From Succinivibrio dextrinosolvens (GTDB lineage Bacteria; Pseudomonadota; Gammaproteobacteria; Enterobacterales; Succinivibrionaceae): DNA of 38,456 nt. The stretch covers positions 1-38,456 of the forward strand of contig NZ_FPAH01000027.1 of assembly GCF_900116345.1 (NCBI RefSeq). Reading direction: 5' to 3'. Shown in pieces: positions 15,896 to 24,578 of this stretch (positions within the stretch are counted from its first letter, which is position 1; the number at the start of each line of letters is the position of its first letter). The translations under genes were made by a program, and so were the position numbers. A model generated the notes under the pieces. It did not search any database, was not told the origin of the DNA, and saw only the letters and a list, made by a program, of their open reading frames with translations.

Positions 15896-17356
15896 TTACC
15901 ACTTAGGTTTCTGCAGTGCACTCTTGTACAGAGCTTCGTACTGAGCACAGCTGTCTGACCAATTGAAACGAACCTTCATAGCGTTCATCTTGATTCGTCT
16001 CATTTCTGAATTGTTCTCAAGATACAGAATCAGGGTTCTTCTTAAGCAGGACAGTAATTCCTCTGAACTAGGATCCTTGAAGATAAATCCTGTTCCGTTC
16101 TCTGGATCAGCGTCATAATCCACAACAGTATCCTGCAGACCTCCAACAGCACGCACGATTGGAAGAGTTCCGTAAGCAAGAGAGTAAATCTGGTTCAGAC
16201 CGCAAGGCTCGAAGATTGATGGCATCAGGAAGAAATCTGAAGCAGCCTCAATCTGGTGAGCAAGCATGTTGTCATAAACAGACTTGAATACCATCTTGCC
16301 TGGATGTCTGTCAGCAATCTCCTGCATCTGTTTCTTCAGAGCAGGATCACCGGTACCTTCAATAACTACCTGAACCTTGTGCAGAAGGAATCTGTCAAGG
16401 ATTGGTAGCAGCAGACCGATACCTTTCTGATCAGTCAGACGGGCAACCATACCGTACATAGGAGTATCGCCCATTTCAAAACCTAGCTTACGCTGCAGCA
16501 GATATTTTCCTAAGATCTTCTGATCCAATGTATTAACATCGTAACGAATTCTCAGAAGCTGATCTGTTGCAGGATCCCAGTCGGAGTAATCACAGCCGTT
16601 GATGATACCAGACAGGTCCATCTGTCGGTCTATAAAGTTCTGGGTCATACCGTGACCGCCGATATATGAGGTCAGCTCCTTGGCATAACCAGGGGAAACG
16701 GTATTAATCTTGTCAGCGTAGAATACACCACACTTCAGGTAGTTAATAAATGAACCCTGTGAAACTTTGTCATTATAGATACCGCTGATTTCTGGGAGAT
16801 AAGAAATCTGCGATCTGTCAAATACACCCTGGAAGGCACCATTGTGAATGGTGATTACAGATCTTGCCTTCTCAAAGAATGGATCGTTTGCATATTTGAT
16901 ACGCAGCAGCATAGGAGCAAGACCGGTATGCCAGTCGTTGCAGTGCAGAATATCAAACTTGAAGCCAATCAGACGGGCAGTTTCGATTGCTGCGGCAGAG
17001 AAGAATGCATAGCGGAAACCATTGTCGCCATAAGCTTCATTGTTATCGCCATACATTGAGGTTCTGTCGAAGTACTGTGGACAGTCGATCAGCAGCACCT
17101 CAACCTTGGAGTTGAGGATTGCTTTTCTGACTTTGTAGGGAATATGCAACTTAACGTCTGGATTAGACTGGTTAAGCACACCTTCAGCAATGATTGGTAA
17201 ATCCTGCCAGCCTTTGATGATTGAGTAGCAAGGAAGCACAACCTTTACATCGTGTCCTCGAGACTGCAGTTCCAAAGGAAGGGCCTTTGCCACATCAGCA
17301 AGGCCACCAGATTTAACAATATCTGCAACTTCTGATGATAATAATAATACTTTCAC
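15896..17356 (-). CDS. glgA: Glycogen synthase
   Basis: GlgA transfers glucose from ADP-glucose to the growing alpha-1,4-glucan. The 486-residue protein is a GT5/GT-B enzyme: KSGGLADV at 15-22 binds the nucleotide sugar, HCNDWHTG (138-145) is the N-domain block, R306 and K311 lie in VARLTDQKG, and the C-domain E-X7-E motif begins at E383 in FEPCGLNQIYSLAYG. The length matches bacterial GlgA (about 477). The start is GTG 17354-17356 with GGGG 8 nt upstream. It lies 39 bp downstream of glgC in one operon. No branching enzyme or phosphorylase is in the window. Confidence 0.96.
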   Translation of the reverse strand: MKVLLLSSEVADIVKSGGLADVAKALPLELQSRGHDVKVVLPCYSIIKGWQDLPIIAEGVLNQSNPDVKLHIPYKVRKAILNSKVEVLLIDCPQYFDRTSMYGDNNEAYGDNGFRYAFFSAAAIETARLIGFKFDILHCNDWHTGLAPMLLRIKYANDPFFEKARSVITIHNGAFQGVFDRSQISYLPEISGIYNDKVSQGSFINYLKCGVFYADKINTVSPGYAKELTSYIGGHGMTQNFIDRQMDLSGIINGCDYSDWDPATDQLLRIRYDVNTLDQKILGKYLLQRKLGFEMGDTPMYGMVARLTDQKGIGLLLPILDRFLLHKVQVVIEGTGDPALKKQMQEIADRHPGKMVFKSVYDNMLAHQIEAASDFFLMPSIFEPCGLNQIYSLAYGTLPIVRAVGGLQDTVVDYDADPENGTGFIFKDPSSEELLSCLRRTLILYLENNSEMRRIKMNAMKVRFNWSDSCAQYEALYKSALQKPKW

Positions 17357-17395
17357 AGATATCCCCTATATGTCTATTTTTATTGACTTGGATCA

Positions 17396-18640
17396 CTAAA
17401 ATCCTAATCTTAATCCTTTACCTACAACTATTATGCCATTATCTGAGATATTTATCTTGCCTTTTTTGAACTGTGAAGCAAGTTTTTTATCTTCTTCTAG
17501 GTCATAGCCGAGTGTAAAGCCTGGTGCGATTTCGACAAAACGGTCCAGGATAACATTCTTAACCTTGGCTCCCTTACCAATTGTGTTATCTCCAATCATT
17601 ACGCAGCCCTCAACGTTAGCACCATCGTTGGCTGTACATCTGAATCCTAATACTGATTTGTTGATTGTTGCCCCGTTAATCTCGCATCCAGCGGAAATCA
17701 GTGACATTGAAACGTGTGACTCGTTGTCATCGGTATCAACGAAGTTTGCTGGTGGTAGAGGTGGGTAGTAGGTGTGCAATGCCCACTTAGGGTTGTGCAG
17801 GTTGAACTTAGCGTAGTTGCCAAGAAGATCCATGTGAGCTTCCCAGAAGCTGTCAACGCTTCCTACATCTCTCCAGTAGGCTGAATCAGTTTCGCCAGCG
17901 ATCTTAGCTTTGCTGAAGTCGTAAACGAATACCTTGCCGCGTGGGAACAGCTTAGGAATAATGTCTTTACCGAAGTCATGGCTTGACTTGCTGTCCTGCT
18001 GATCTTCAACCAGCTCGTTAATCAGAACGTCTGCCTTAAAGATATAGTTACCCATTGATACCAGTGAGTATCCTGGCTCTGAAGGAATCTCCTTAGGATG
18101 TGCAGGCTTCTCTTCGAATCCGATCATGCAACCGTTGTTGTCTACCTCGATAACACCGAATTTGCCGGCGACATCTTCAGACTTCATTTTGATTGCAGCT
18201 ACGGTCAGCTCAGCTTCCTTGCTGGTGTGGTACTCAAGCATCTGACGAACATCCATCTTGTAGATGTTATCTGAACCGAATACGCAAACATGATCTGGGA
18301 ACTGATCACGAATGAAGGTCAGATTCTGATAGATTGCATCTGCAGTACCCTGATACCATTCCTTTGATACACGCATCTGTGCAGGAAGAGAATCAATAAA
18401 TGCTCCTGGAATTCCGCTTACCTGCCAGCCATTCTTAAGATGCATCATTAAAGACTGTGATTTATACTGAGTGATAACAAAGATCTTAAGAATACCTGAG
18501 TTCACGAAATTGTTTAGAACGAAGTCGATAAGACGATAGCTTCCGCCAAATGGAACTGCTGGTTTTGATCTGCTTTCAGTTAATGGCATTAAGCGAGTAC
18601 CCTCACCGCCTGCCAGAATCATAGCTAATACTCCTGACAT
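17396..18640 (-). CDS. glgC: Glucose-1-phosphate adenylyltransferase
   Basis: GlgC makes ADP-glucose from ATP and glucose-1-phosphate, the committed step of glycogen synthesis. The 414-residue protein has the nucleotidyl-transfer motif GGEGTRLMPLT (11-21), SKPAVPFGG (25-33), WYQGTADAIYQNL, the metal-binding GSDNIY and the sugar-binding FEEKP, followed by a C-terminal left-handed beta-helix region (hexapeptide-like, about 300-400). ATG 18638-18640 has GGGGGAA upstream. It leads the glgC-glgA operon. A TTGTGA-T-TCACAA palindrome about 100 bp upstream could be a regulatory site. Confidence 0.96.
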   Translation of the reverse strand: MSGVLAMILAGGEGTRLMPLTESRSKPAVPFGGSYRLIDFVLNNFVNSGILKIFVITQYKSQSLMMHLKNGWQVSGIPGAFIDSLPAQMRVSKEWYQGTADAIYQNLTFIRDQFPDHVCVFGSDNIYKMDVRQMLEYHTSKEAELTVAAIKMKSEDVAGKFGVIEVDNNGCMIGFEEKPAHPKEIPSEPGYSLVSMGNYIFKADVLINELVEDQQDSKSSHDFGKDIIPKLFPRGKVFVYDFSKAKIAGETDSAYWRDVGSVDSFWEAHMDLLGNYAKFNLHNPKWALHTYYPPLPPANFVDTDDNESHVSMSLISAGCEINGATINKSVLGFRCTANDGANVEGCVMIGDNTIGKGAKVKNVILDRFVEIAPGFTLGYDLEEDKKLASQFKKGKINISDNGIIVVGKGLRLGF

Positions 18641-19156
18641 AGGAATTCCCCCGTAAAAATTTGTTTTTAATTAAATGATAGTTTCACTAGGAAATAGTAT
18701 AGAGTATTTTTGATTCTGTTTTTTTTAAGTGCTTCAAACTTGTGATTCACAAAGGGGCTTTGAATGGTTTTGTATAGTATATTTACAACCAAAATTTGAG
18801 CTGTGAAGCAATAATTATTTGTAATTTATTCTCATGGTTATGAATGTGTAAATTATTTTCAATTTAATGAAAAAATTTTGATCTTGGTGAAATTTTTAAA
18901 AAAATGTCAAAAATTTCTTTTAACAGTAAGTTTTACTATTAAGCAAAATCTTATTGTAAATTCAAGAAAAATCTTTGTAAATGTAAAGTAAATCTTGGTT
19001 AATTAAGCAAATGTTAGTTTTGCACAAACAAAATATTGCACTGCAGAGATGCTGCAAAAAAGCCAATGAGTTCTTCTATTTGGTACTGATCTTGCATCCT
19101 GGTTTTCTATCTTTGTTTTAACGGAAAAACTACAGTATAAACAGGAGGGGAGTTAT
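18641..19156. other. AT-rich divergent intergenic region
   Basis: These 516 bp lie between glgC (minus) and the coiled-coil gene (plus). It holds the ribosome sites of both genes (CAGGAGGGGAG before 19157), a compact palindrome at 18740-18752, and long A/T runs. I see no tRNA, convincing small gene or clear promoter consensus. It must contain the promoters for both operons. Confidence 0.6.
18740..18752. promoter_or_regulatory. Compact palindrome upstream of glgC, candidate operator
   Basis: TTGTGA (18740-18745) and TCACAA (18747-18752) flank one T. The half-site matches CRP/FNR-type TGTGA, but the spacer is 1 rather than 6 bp, so CRP itself is unlikely. A GntR-like or other dimeric regulator is possible. 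Confidence 0.3.
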
Positions 19157-20269
19157 ATGAATTTTAGATATATTCTGATAATTCCGTATTTGTTGATAAG
19201 CACAGCTGCGCTGGCAGAGGAGCCATATGCCAATGATTCGGCAGCCGGTACCGCAATATCTGGGCCTACCGATGAGCAGGAGGCAATGTTTTCTCCTTCC
19301 TCAGCCTTTGAGGGGTATGTAAACAACTATGTCAGCTCTGCAATGAATAAAGAGCTTCTAAAGAATGAAAAGAGTCTGAGAAGTCTCTCTGCTCAGGTTG
19401 CTAAGCTCAAGTCGGAGCTTGCTGCGTCAAATGGCGAGTTTAACGCGAATCTGAAAAAACAGCGTGAGGATCTGCAGCGCTGTGTCAATATCTTGTCAGA
19501 ATTCAAAAAGAATATAGATACCAATTATCTATATATTAAAGGTATCAAGAATGAACTTCTGAAGATGGGCGTAAGTATTGAGGACAGTCAAAAGAACCTA
19601 ACTCAGGCTTCATCTGATCTGCAGAGCAAAATTGACAGTAACCGCAGTGAGTTCAATTTCCTATCTGAACAGCTGGATGGCAAGGTTAGCAAGCGACTTG
19701 AGGATTCATCTGCTTTTGAAAGCAGAATCACTGGCTACACCTCACTTGCGGTAGTTCTGATTGTGATCTGTGTTCTTGGAGTCATTGCAGCTATCGTCTG
19801 CTGTGCTCTGCTTTTGAAGAAACTTATCGCAGTACAGGAGAAATGCAGGAAGCTTGAGGAGAACCTGAGCTACTCTCATCAGAAGGTATCAATTCCTATG
19901 TCTGCCTTCAGAGAGTCACCTGTAGAGGCTCCGGCACGTGATCACAGTTTTATTCTTAAGCTTGCAGATGATGTTGCCATTATGGAAACCAATCTCAGTG
20001 GACTTGCAAAAGATCAGGACGGCTATGCCAAGCTCAAGGAGTCTATCGATTCTTTAAAGAAGACTGCTGCTGATAGTGGCTATGAATTTATAGGTTACAT
20101 TGGTCAGGAATATCGCCCAAATATGCCTTGTGACGCAGATTTTATACATGATGATGCCATAGAACAGGGTAAATCTGTTATTAGTGCTATGATTAAGATG
20201 CAGGTGAATTATCAGGGACAGATGATTCAGAAGCCTCGTTTCGTAGTCAGACAGAATTTGGGGTATTAG
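19157..20269 (+). CDS. Membrane-anchored coiled-coil protein of unknown function
   Basis: This 370-residue protein has a Sec signal peptide (1-20, ending TAALA before EEPY), a low-complexity acidic stretch, then heptad-rich coiled coil from about 60 to 185, a single transmembrane helix at about 195-222 ([20 protein letters not shown]) and a cytoplasmic part. The cytoplasmic end (about 265-368) looks like a discrete module, with [34 protein letters not shown] and [14 protein letters not shown] as its strongest blocks. I cannot name the family. The predicted topology is an external coiled coil linked through one helix to an internal domain. A very strong ribosome site (CAGGAGGGGAG) precedes ATG 19157. 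The macrodomain gene begins 2 bp after the stop, so the two are coupled. Confidence 0.8.
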   Translation: MNFRYILIIPYLLISTAALAEEPYANDSAAGTAISGPTDEQEAMFSPSSAFEGYVNNYVSSAMNKELLKNEKSLRSLSAQVAKLKSELAASNGEFNANLKKQREDLQRCVNILSEFKKNIDTNYLYIKGIKNELLKMGVSIEDSQKNLTQASSDLQSKIDSNRSEFNFLSEQLDGKVSKRLEDSSAFESRITGYTSLAVVLIVICVLGVIAAIVCCALLLKKLIAVQEKCRKLEENLSYSHQKVSIPMSAFRESPVEAPARDHSFILKLADDVAIMETNLSGLAKDQDGYAKLKESIDSLKKTAADSGYEFIGYIGQEYRPNMPCDADFIHDDAIEQGKSVISAMIKMQVNYQGQMIQKPRFVVRQNLGY

Positions 20270-20271
20270 TT

Positions 20272-20781
20272 TTGGAAATTAGACTTGTAAAAGGTGATAT
20301 CACTAAACTTACAGATGTTGATGCAATTGTTAATGCAGCAAATAACACTCTTCTAGGGGGAGGCGGAGTTGACGGTGCAATTCACCGTGCAGCAGGACCG
20401 CAGCTTTTAGAGGAGTGTATTACTCTTAACGGGTGCGCCACCGGTGAGGCTAAAATTACAAAGGCCTACAATCTTCCATGCAAATTTGTGATCCATACCG
20501 TGGGTCCTATTTGGAATGGAGGCTCTTCAAATGAATCAACTTTACTGTCAAACTGCTACAGAAATTCTCTTTTGATTGCCCAGAACAACGGCGTAAGACG
20601 TATAGCCTTTCCTTCCATTTCAACTGGAGTTTATGGCTATCCTGTTGAAAAAGCAGCAGAAACTGCAATTGCTCAGGTAAGAGATATGATGAAGACCATG
20701 GATGGCTCTTTTGATTTTATCGAGTGGTGCTTATTCGATGACCGTACCTATTCAGCCTATGAGCAAGTACTAAATCGTTAA
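20272..20781 (+). CDS. Macrodomain protein (ADP-ribose/O-acetyl-ADP-ribose hydrolase-like)
   Basis: This is a stand-alone macrodomain of 169 residues, in the YmdB/MacroD-like group. GDITKL at 8-13, DAIVNAANN (17-25), [15 protein letters not shown] (29-43) and the phosphate loop STGVYGYP (117-124) are all intact. The family hydrolyses O-acetyl-ADP-ribose or removes ADP-ribose from acidic residues. The start is TTG 20272: the protein aligns with family members from [14 protein letters not shown] lies about 9 nt upstream, and no ATG or GTG is available before the first motif. It follows the membrane coiled-coil gene by 2 bp, so the two are probably translated together, suggesting ADP-ribose-linked signalling or a defensive role, which is conjecture. 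Confidence 0.92.
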   Translation: MEIRLVKGDITKLTDVDAIVNAANNTLLGGGGVDGAIHRAAGPQLLEECITLNGCATGEAKITKAYNLPCKFVIHTVGPIWNGGSSNESTLLSNCYRNSLLIAQNNGVRRIAFPSISTGVYGYPVEKAAETAIAQVRDMMKTMDGSFDFIEWCLFDDRTYSAYEQVLNR

Positions 20782-20810
20782 TGCTTGTTTTGGAGCATGT
20801 GAAATATTTT

Positions 20811-20824
20811 TTGATCTAGATCAA
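20811..20824 (+). promoter_or_regulatory. Perfect FNR box in front of ldhA
   Basis: TTGATCTAGATCAA matches the FNR/ANR consensus TTGAT-N4-ATCAA at every fixed position. A -10-like TATTCT follows at 20845-20850, placing the box centre about 40 bp upstream of the expected start site. This is the geometry of a class II FNR-activated promoter, so ldhA is expected to be switched on without oxygen. Confidence 0.75.
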
Positions 20825-20882
20825 TTTTTCTGAGAAGATTAAGGTATTCTAATCAGAGTGATATTTTGTTTCGAGGCAACCT

Positions 20883-21896
20883 ATGGATAAGAATAAGATA
20901 GTTTTTTTCGGTACCCACAGCTACGACAGACACGCCTTTTCGGATCTTAATGCAAGCAGCGACTATAATTTTGAGCTTATTTACCACCGTTCCTTCCTAA
21001 ATGAACATAATGCGGATGAAATTCACGGTGCGAAGGCTGTATGTATTTTCGTAAACGATCGTGCTGACAGAACCGTACTTACAAAGCTTAAAGAGAATGG
21101 AGTTGAGCTTCTGGCTCTACGCTGTGCCGGCTTTAACAATGTCGATCTGCAGGCAGCAAAAGAGCTGGGTATTCGTGTGGTTCGTGTTCCTGCCTATTCT
21201 CCACATGCTATCGCCGAGCATGTTGTCGCTCTGATTTTAACCTTAAACAGAAAGACTCATCGTGCCTATACCAGAACCCGTGACGGTAACTTTGCTCTGC
21301 ACGGTCTGATGGGCTTTGATCTATACGGAAAGACTGCTGGTGTTATTGGTACCGGTAAGATTGCCCGCGTACTGATTGGCATTCTAAAGGGCTTCGGTCT
21401 GAATGTGCTTGCCTATGATATCTTTGAGGACAAGGAATATGAGAAGGCTGCAGGCATTAAGTATGTAACCCTAGATGAGCTGTATGCTGAATCTGACATC
21501 ATTTCTTTAAACTGCCCATTAACCCCTGAGAATAAGTACCTTATCAACAAGGATTCAATTGCCAAGATGAAGGATGGTGTTATGCTGATTAACACCGGTC
21601 GTGGTCCTCTGATTAACACCGAGGCTCTGGTTGAAGGTCTTAAGAGCGGAAAGATTGGAGCTGCAGGTCTTGATGTTTACGAGGAGGAGAGTCAGTATTT
21701 CTTCCAGGACAAGTCAGACAATATTATTGCTGATGATAAGCTAGGCCGTCTTCTAAGCTTCAATAACGTTCTTTTAACCTCTCATCAGGCGTTCTTCACT
21801 AAAGAGGCTATGCACAATATCGTGGATACCACTTTAGCTAATGCAAAAGCTTATTTTGAAGGTCAGGAACTGGTAAACGAAGTTAAGGCTAAGTAA
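20883..21896 (+). CDS. ldhA: D-lactate dehydrogenase, fermentative
   Basis: This NAD-dependent D-2-hydroxyacid dehydrogenase of 337 residues reduces pyruvate to D-lactate during fermentation. The Rossmann motif VIGTGKIA is at 154-161 with D179 ending the second strand (AYD), the NAD preference signal. Catalytic R240 (TGRG), E269 (DVYEEE) and H301 (SHQAF) have the same mutual spacing (29 and 32) as in E. coli LdhA, and QYFFQDKSDNIIADD corresponds to its FFEDKSND block. GAGG precedes ATG 20883. The FNR box upstream fits an anaerobic role. Other D-2-hydroxyacid dehydrogenases are possible but less likely. Confidence 0.92.
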   Translation: MDKNKIVFFGTHSYDRHAFSDLNASSDYNFELIYHRSFLNEHNADEIHGAKAVCIFVNDRADRTVLTKLKENGVELLALRCAGFNNVDLQAAKELGIRVVRVPAYSPHAIAEHVVALILTLNRKTHRAYTRTRDGNFALHGLMGFDLYGKTAGVIGTGKIARVLIGILKGFGLNVLAYDIFEDKEYEKAAGIKYVTLDELYAESDIISLNCPLTPENKYLINKDSIAKMKDGVMLINTGRGPLINTEALVEGLKSGKIGAAGLDVYEEESQYFFQDKSDNIIADDKLGRLLSFNNVLLTSHQAFFTKEAMHNIVDTTLANAKAYFEGQELVNEVKAK

Positions 21897-22002
21897 AATT
21901 CTATAAAACTTGGGAGCTTAATTTTAAAGCTTATTCTTCAGCCTTGGGGAGCAGGTCAATTTTCTGCTTTAGCTATTTATTCACGTAATATTATTTTACT
22001 TG

Positions 22003-22032
22003 TACAATATATTGTAGCTTCTAAGCTACAAT
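22003..22032. repeat. Two overlapping palindromes downstream of ldhA
   Basis: TACAATATATTGTA (22003-22016) is a perfect 14-bp palindrome, and ATTGTAGCTT (22011-22020) with AAGCTACAAT (22023-22032) forms a second perfect inverted repeat sharing its left arm. The two pairings are mutually exclusive. No U-run follows. The function is unknown. Confidence 0.4.
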
Positions 22033-22050
22033 GTTTAAAACTATGAGTCA

Positions 22051-22079
22051 AAAAAAGCTCCTATTGCAGGTGCTTTTTT
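22051..22079. terminator. Bidirectional terminator between ldhA and rsmC
   Basis: AAAAAAGC (22051-22058) pairs with GCTTTTTT (22072-22079), extended inward by CCT/AGG. The convergent genes ldhA and rsmC end on either side, and the symmetric A/T arms provide a U-run in both directions. Confidence 0.8.
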
Positions 22080-22094
22080 GAATACTTTGATAAT

Positions 22095-23165
22095 TTAAAA
22101 GTTCTGAGCCTTGTACACAGTGAAGGTGTTGCTTGAATTTATAATCTCAACGCTTGAGAAATTCTGCTTTAGGATTTCTCCATAGCCAAGATGAGAGTTT
22201 GCAACCATATACAGAGCTCCACCTTTGTTAAGATGCTCCGGAGCATTGATAATCATGTTGACGGTTGGCGCTGTAGTGGTAGAAATACCCACATGGAAAG
22301 GTGGATTTACAGCGATAACATCAAATTTATCAAGGCCGCTCAGCATATCTGCTGCCATGGCCTTTACATCAGTAACACCGTTAAGTTCGGTATTTCTCTC
22401 TGTTAGGTGAAGCGCAGCTGCTGAAACATCAGAACTGGTTACATCCTTGAAGCCTAGTTTGGATAGGAATACTCCTACAACTCCACAGCCACATCCTAAA
22501 TCAAGAGCCTTGCCCTGAGGTACAATCTTTTTAAGACTTTCTAAAAGCAGCTCGGTTCCCTTATCAAGTTTACCCTGAGAGAATACTGCTGTATCCTGAT
22601 GAAGCTTGAAAGAGACGTCTCCTACGGTAACGTCAATATCCTTTGGCGCTGAATAGGAGTTTACCTCATTCTCAAATATCGCCTTAAATAGGGTACATTT
22701 TCTTGCAAGATCAACTTTAATTGTTGGGCCCAGAGGCTTTAACAGTGAGTCTGCGCTCTTTCCGCCGCCATCATTGGTACCTGCAGTATAGATGTAACCG
22801 CCTTTCTCTAGTTTGTTCTCAAGCAGGTTTATAAGTTTGACAGTCTGCTGTTTTGCTTTTGAAAGTAAAAGCATCAGAGTATCTGCCATCTTAATATGAG
22901 GTAGGGCAGATTCAATATCAGAGAAAATCAGATCAACATGCTTGTAGGTTATAACCTGAGGAAAGTCTGAACTTAGACTCTGTCCTATCATCGCAGCCAT
23001 AGCTTTGCAGACTACATAGTTATCGCAGATTACGGTTGCGTGGGTGCTGTTTTTTACCAGAGAGAGAATCATAGGATCAAGAACGTCTCCTGCAATGATC
23101 AGGTTTCTGTTCTCAAAGATTTCTCTGTTTCTTTCTAGTAATTCGTAAACCGGTGAGTTTGCCAT
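22095..23165 (-). CDS. rsmC: 16S rRNA (guanine-N2)-methyltransferase RsmC
   Basis: This is a 356-residue SAM-dependent methyltransferase, with a degenerate N-terminal copy (about 1-170) and an active C-terminal copy. The SAM motif is DLGCGCG (222-228) and the catalytic motif is NPPFH (287-291). The stretch AVFSQGKLDKGTELLLESL is typical of the RsmC/RlmG family. RsmC methylates G1207 of 16S rRNA, and RlmG (23S G1835) is the alternative. The length favours RsmC. Its ATG (23163-23165) overlaps the rsmA stop by one base (TAATG), so the two rRNA methylases are translationally coupled. Confidence 0.85.
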   Translation of the reverse strand: MANSPVYELLERNREIFENRNLIIAGDVLDPMILSLVKNSTHATVICDNYVVCKAMAAMIGQSLSSDFPQVITYKHVDLIFSDIESALPHIKMADTLMLLLSKAKQQTVKLINLLENKLEKGGYIYTAGTNDGGGKSADSLLKPLGPTIKVDLARKCTLFKAIFENEVNSYSAPKDIDVTVGDVSFKLHQDTAVFSQGKLDKGTELLLESLKKIVPQGKALDLGCGCGVVGVFLSKLGFKDVTSSDVSAAALHLTERNTELNGVTDVKAMAADMLSGLDKFDVIAVNPPFHVGISTTTAPTVNMIINAPEHLNKGGALYMVANSHLGYGEILKQNFSSVEIINSSNTFTVYKAQNF

Positions 23166-23962
23166 TACACTTTGTCTCTGTATTTAATAGCTTTTGCAAG
23201 TTCAACGTATTTCTCAACAGAAATATTCTCTGCACGGATGATTGGATCAAGTCCCATATCTATAATCTCGTTCTCGGTGAAGAACTTAGACAGAGCATTT
23301 CTGATGGTCTTACGTCTTGCAGAAAAGGCGGTGGTGGTAACGTTATTCAGATAAGGGACCAGTGCTCTCTCCTCATCTGTCAGATCCTTTGGCTTAAGTC
23401 TTACCACTGCAGAGGTAACCTTTGGTGCCGGTCTGAATGCTGAAGGAGGAACAATCAGCATTGGAATTACATTGGCATGGAACTGAGTCATTACAGTCAG
23501 ACGTCCGTAGTCCTTGCTGTTTGGTGCTGCTGCAAGACGCTCAACAACTTCCTTCTGCAGCATGAAATGCATATCAATAATGCCTCTTTGAGACAGCAGA
23601 TGGAAAATAATTGGAGAGGTAATGTTATAAGGAAGATTACCAAATACTCTAAGGTTGCCCGCACCTTCAATCTTTTCAAAGTCAACCTTCAGGGCATCGC
23701 CTTCGATGATGGTAAGACCTTTTAGGAAAGGATCATGCTTCAGAATTTCAACAAGATCTCTATCAAGCTCAATTGCGGTTAGAGTCTTTGCTCTCTCAAG
23801 CACTGGTCTTGTTAGCGCAGCATGACCAGGTCCGATTTCAACGAGCTTCTCTCCTTCCTTTGGGTTGATAGCGTCTACAATCTGACCAATGATATGATCA
23901 TTTACTAAAAAGTTTTGACCAAAGCGTTTTCTAGCTTTCATGTGTACTGGTGGTAGTGCCAT
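23165..23962 (-). CDS. rsmA: 16S rRNA (adenine-N6,N6)-dimethyltransferase RsmA (KsgA)
   Basis: RsmA dimethylates A1518 and A1519 of 16S rRNA, a late step of 30S maturation. From ATG 23960-23962 it has 265 residues: [11 protein letters not shown] (9-19), [11 protein letters not shown] (41-51), E65 in TAIELD and the catalytic NLPYNI (109-114). This start follows AGGGA by 6 nt, and the N-terminus matches the family. A longer reading to 24004 adds residues unlike it. In enterobacteria rsmA follows surA-pdxA. Here surA is 5.5 kb away, pdxA is absent, and a 1582-residue gene on the other strand separates them. Confidence 0.96.
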   Translation of the reverse strand: MALPPVHMKARKRFGQNFLVNDHIIGQIVDAINPKEGEKLVEIGPGHAALTRPVLERAKTLTAIELDRDLVEILKHDPFLKGLTIIEGDALKVDFEKIEGAGNLRVFGNLPYNITSPIIFHLLSQRGIIDMHFMLQKEVVERLAAAPNSKDYGRLTVMTQFHANVIPMLIVPPSAFRPAPKVTSAVVRLKPKDLTDEERALVPYLNNVTTTAFSARRKTIRNALSKFFTENEIIDMGLDPIIRAENISVEKYVELAKAIKYRDKV

Positions 23963-24578
23963 ATTATTCCCTGTATAAAAAACAAATTCTGCGCAGGGGT
24001 TCATCTGCGCTGAGTGAATTATAACCTAGTTTGAACGGATTAAGTCGATTTTACTTTTTTTTGATAGCTGTCACTAATTTTCAAAACAGAAGCTTCTCTC
24101 TTGCAATTGTTCTCCTTTCTTACATGCTGTAGTTGCAAAATATCTTCTAATAATTATCCTTTAATCAAAGCTATTAGAGCGCAGATAATATTTATTATAT
24201 AGGTTAATTGTTATTAACTATCTGAAATATCATGTAAATTATTTATTTGTTTAATACGATGTAAAAAATGAGTAGTAGCTCAAAAAATAGATAAAATAAT
24301 ATCGTAAATTAAAAAAAATACAATAAACTATACAATAGATAATAACAAAAAAATTTCAACACAGAATATCTGGATAAGTTCAAAAAACACAACTACCAAA
24401 TCATGTGTCTTTAACTTACTTAACTATACTTTTTAAAGAATGCTAGTTTTTCCTTATTACAAATAAGGGCGTACAAAGGATTTTATTTAAAAGCCGGATA
24501 AAAATCCTTCTAATAGATAAGCTTTTTTCCTGATTTAAAACTATGTTCGGATTCTGATTTCCGTAAAGGAGTTTTCAA
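23963..24578. other. AT-rich region between rsmA and the giant kinase-like gene
   Basis: These 616 bp of very AT-rich sequence lie between divergent genes. It holds two inverted repeats (24452-24468 and 24476-24509) near the giant gene, and AAAGGAG at 24565-24571 as that gene's ribosome site. I see no RNA gene, insertion-sequence end or convincing small frame. The 5' leader of the giant gene may be long. Confidence 0.55.
24452..24509. promoter_or_regulatory. Two hairpins upstream of the giant kinase-like gene
   Basis: CCTTATT (24452-24458) and AATAAGG (24462-24468) are perfect arms around ACA. Eight bases later AAGGATTTT (24476-24484) pairs with AAAATCCTT (24501-24509) around a 16-nt loop. 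They lie 70-130 bp before ATG 24579 and could be operator sites or a leader structure controlling this gene. No terminator-type U-run directly follows either. Confidence 0.35.

Noticed and set aside
17379-17395. FNR-like TTGACTTGGATCAC between glgC and glgA
   Set aside because: The half-sites do not match the consensus and it lies inside an operon, so chance is more likely.
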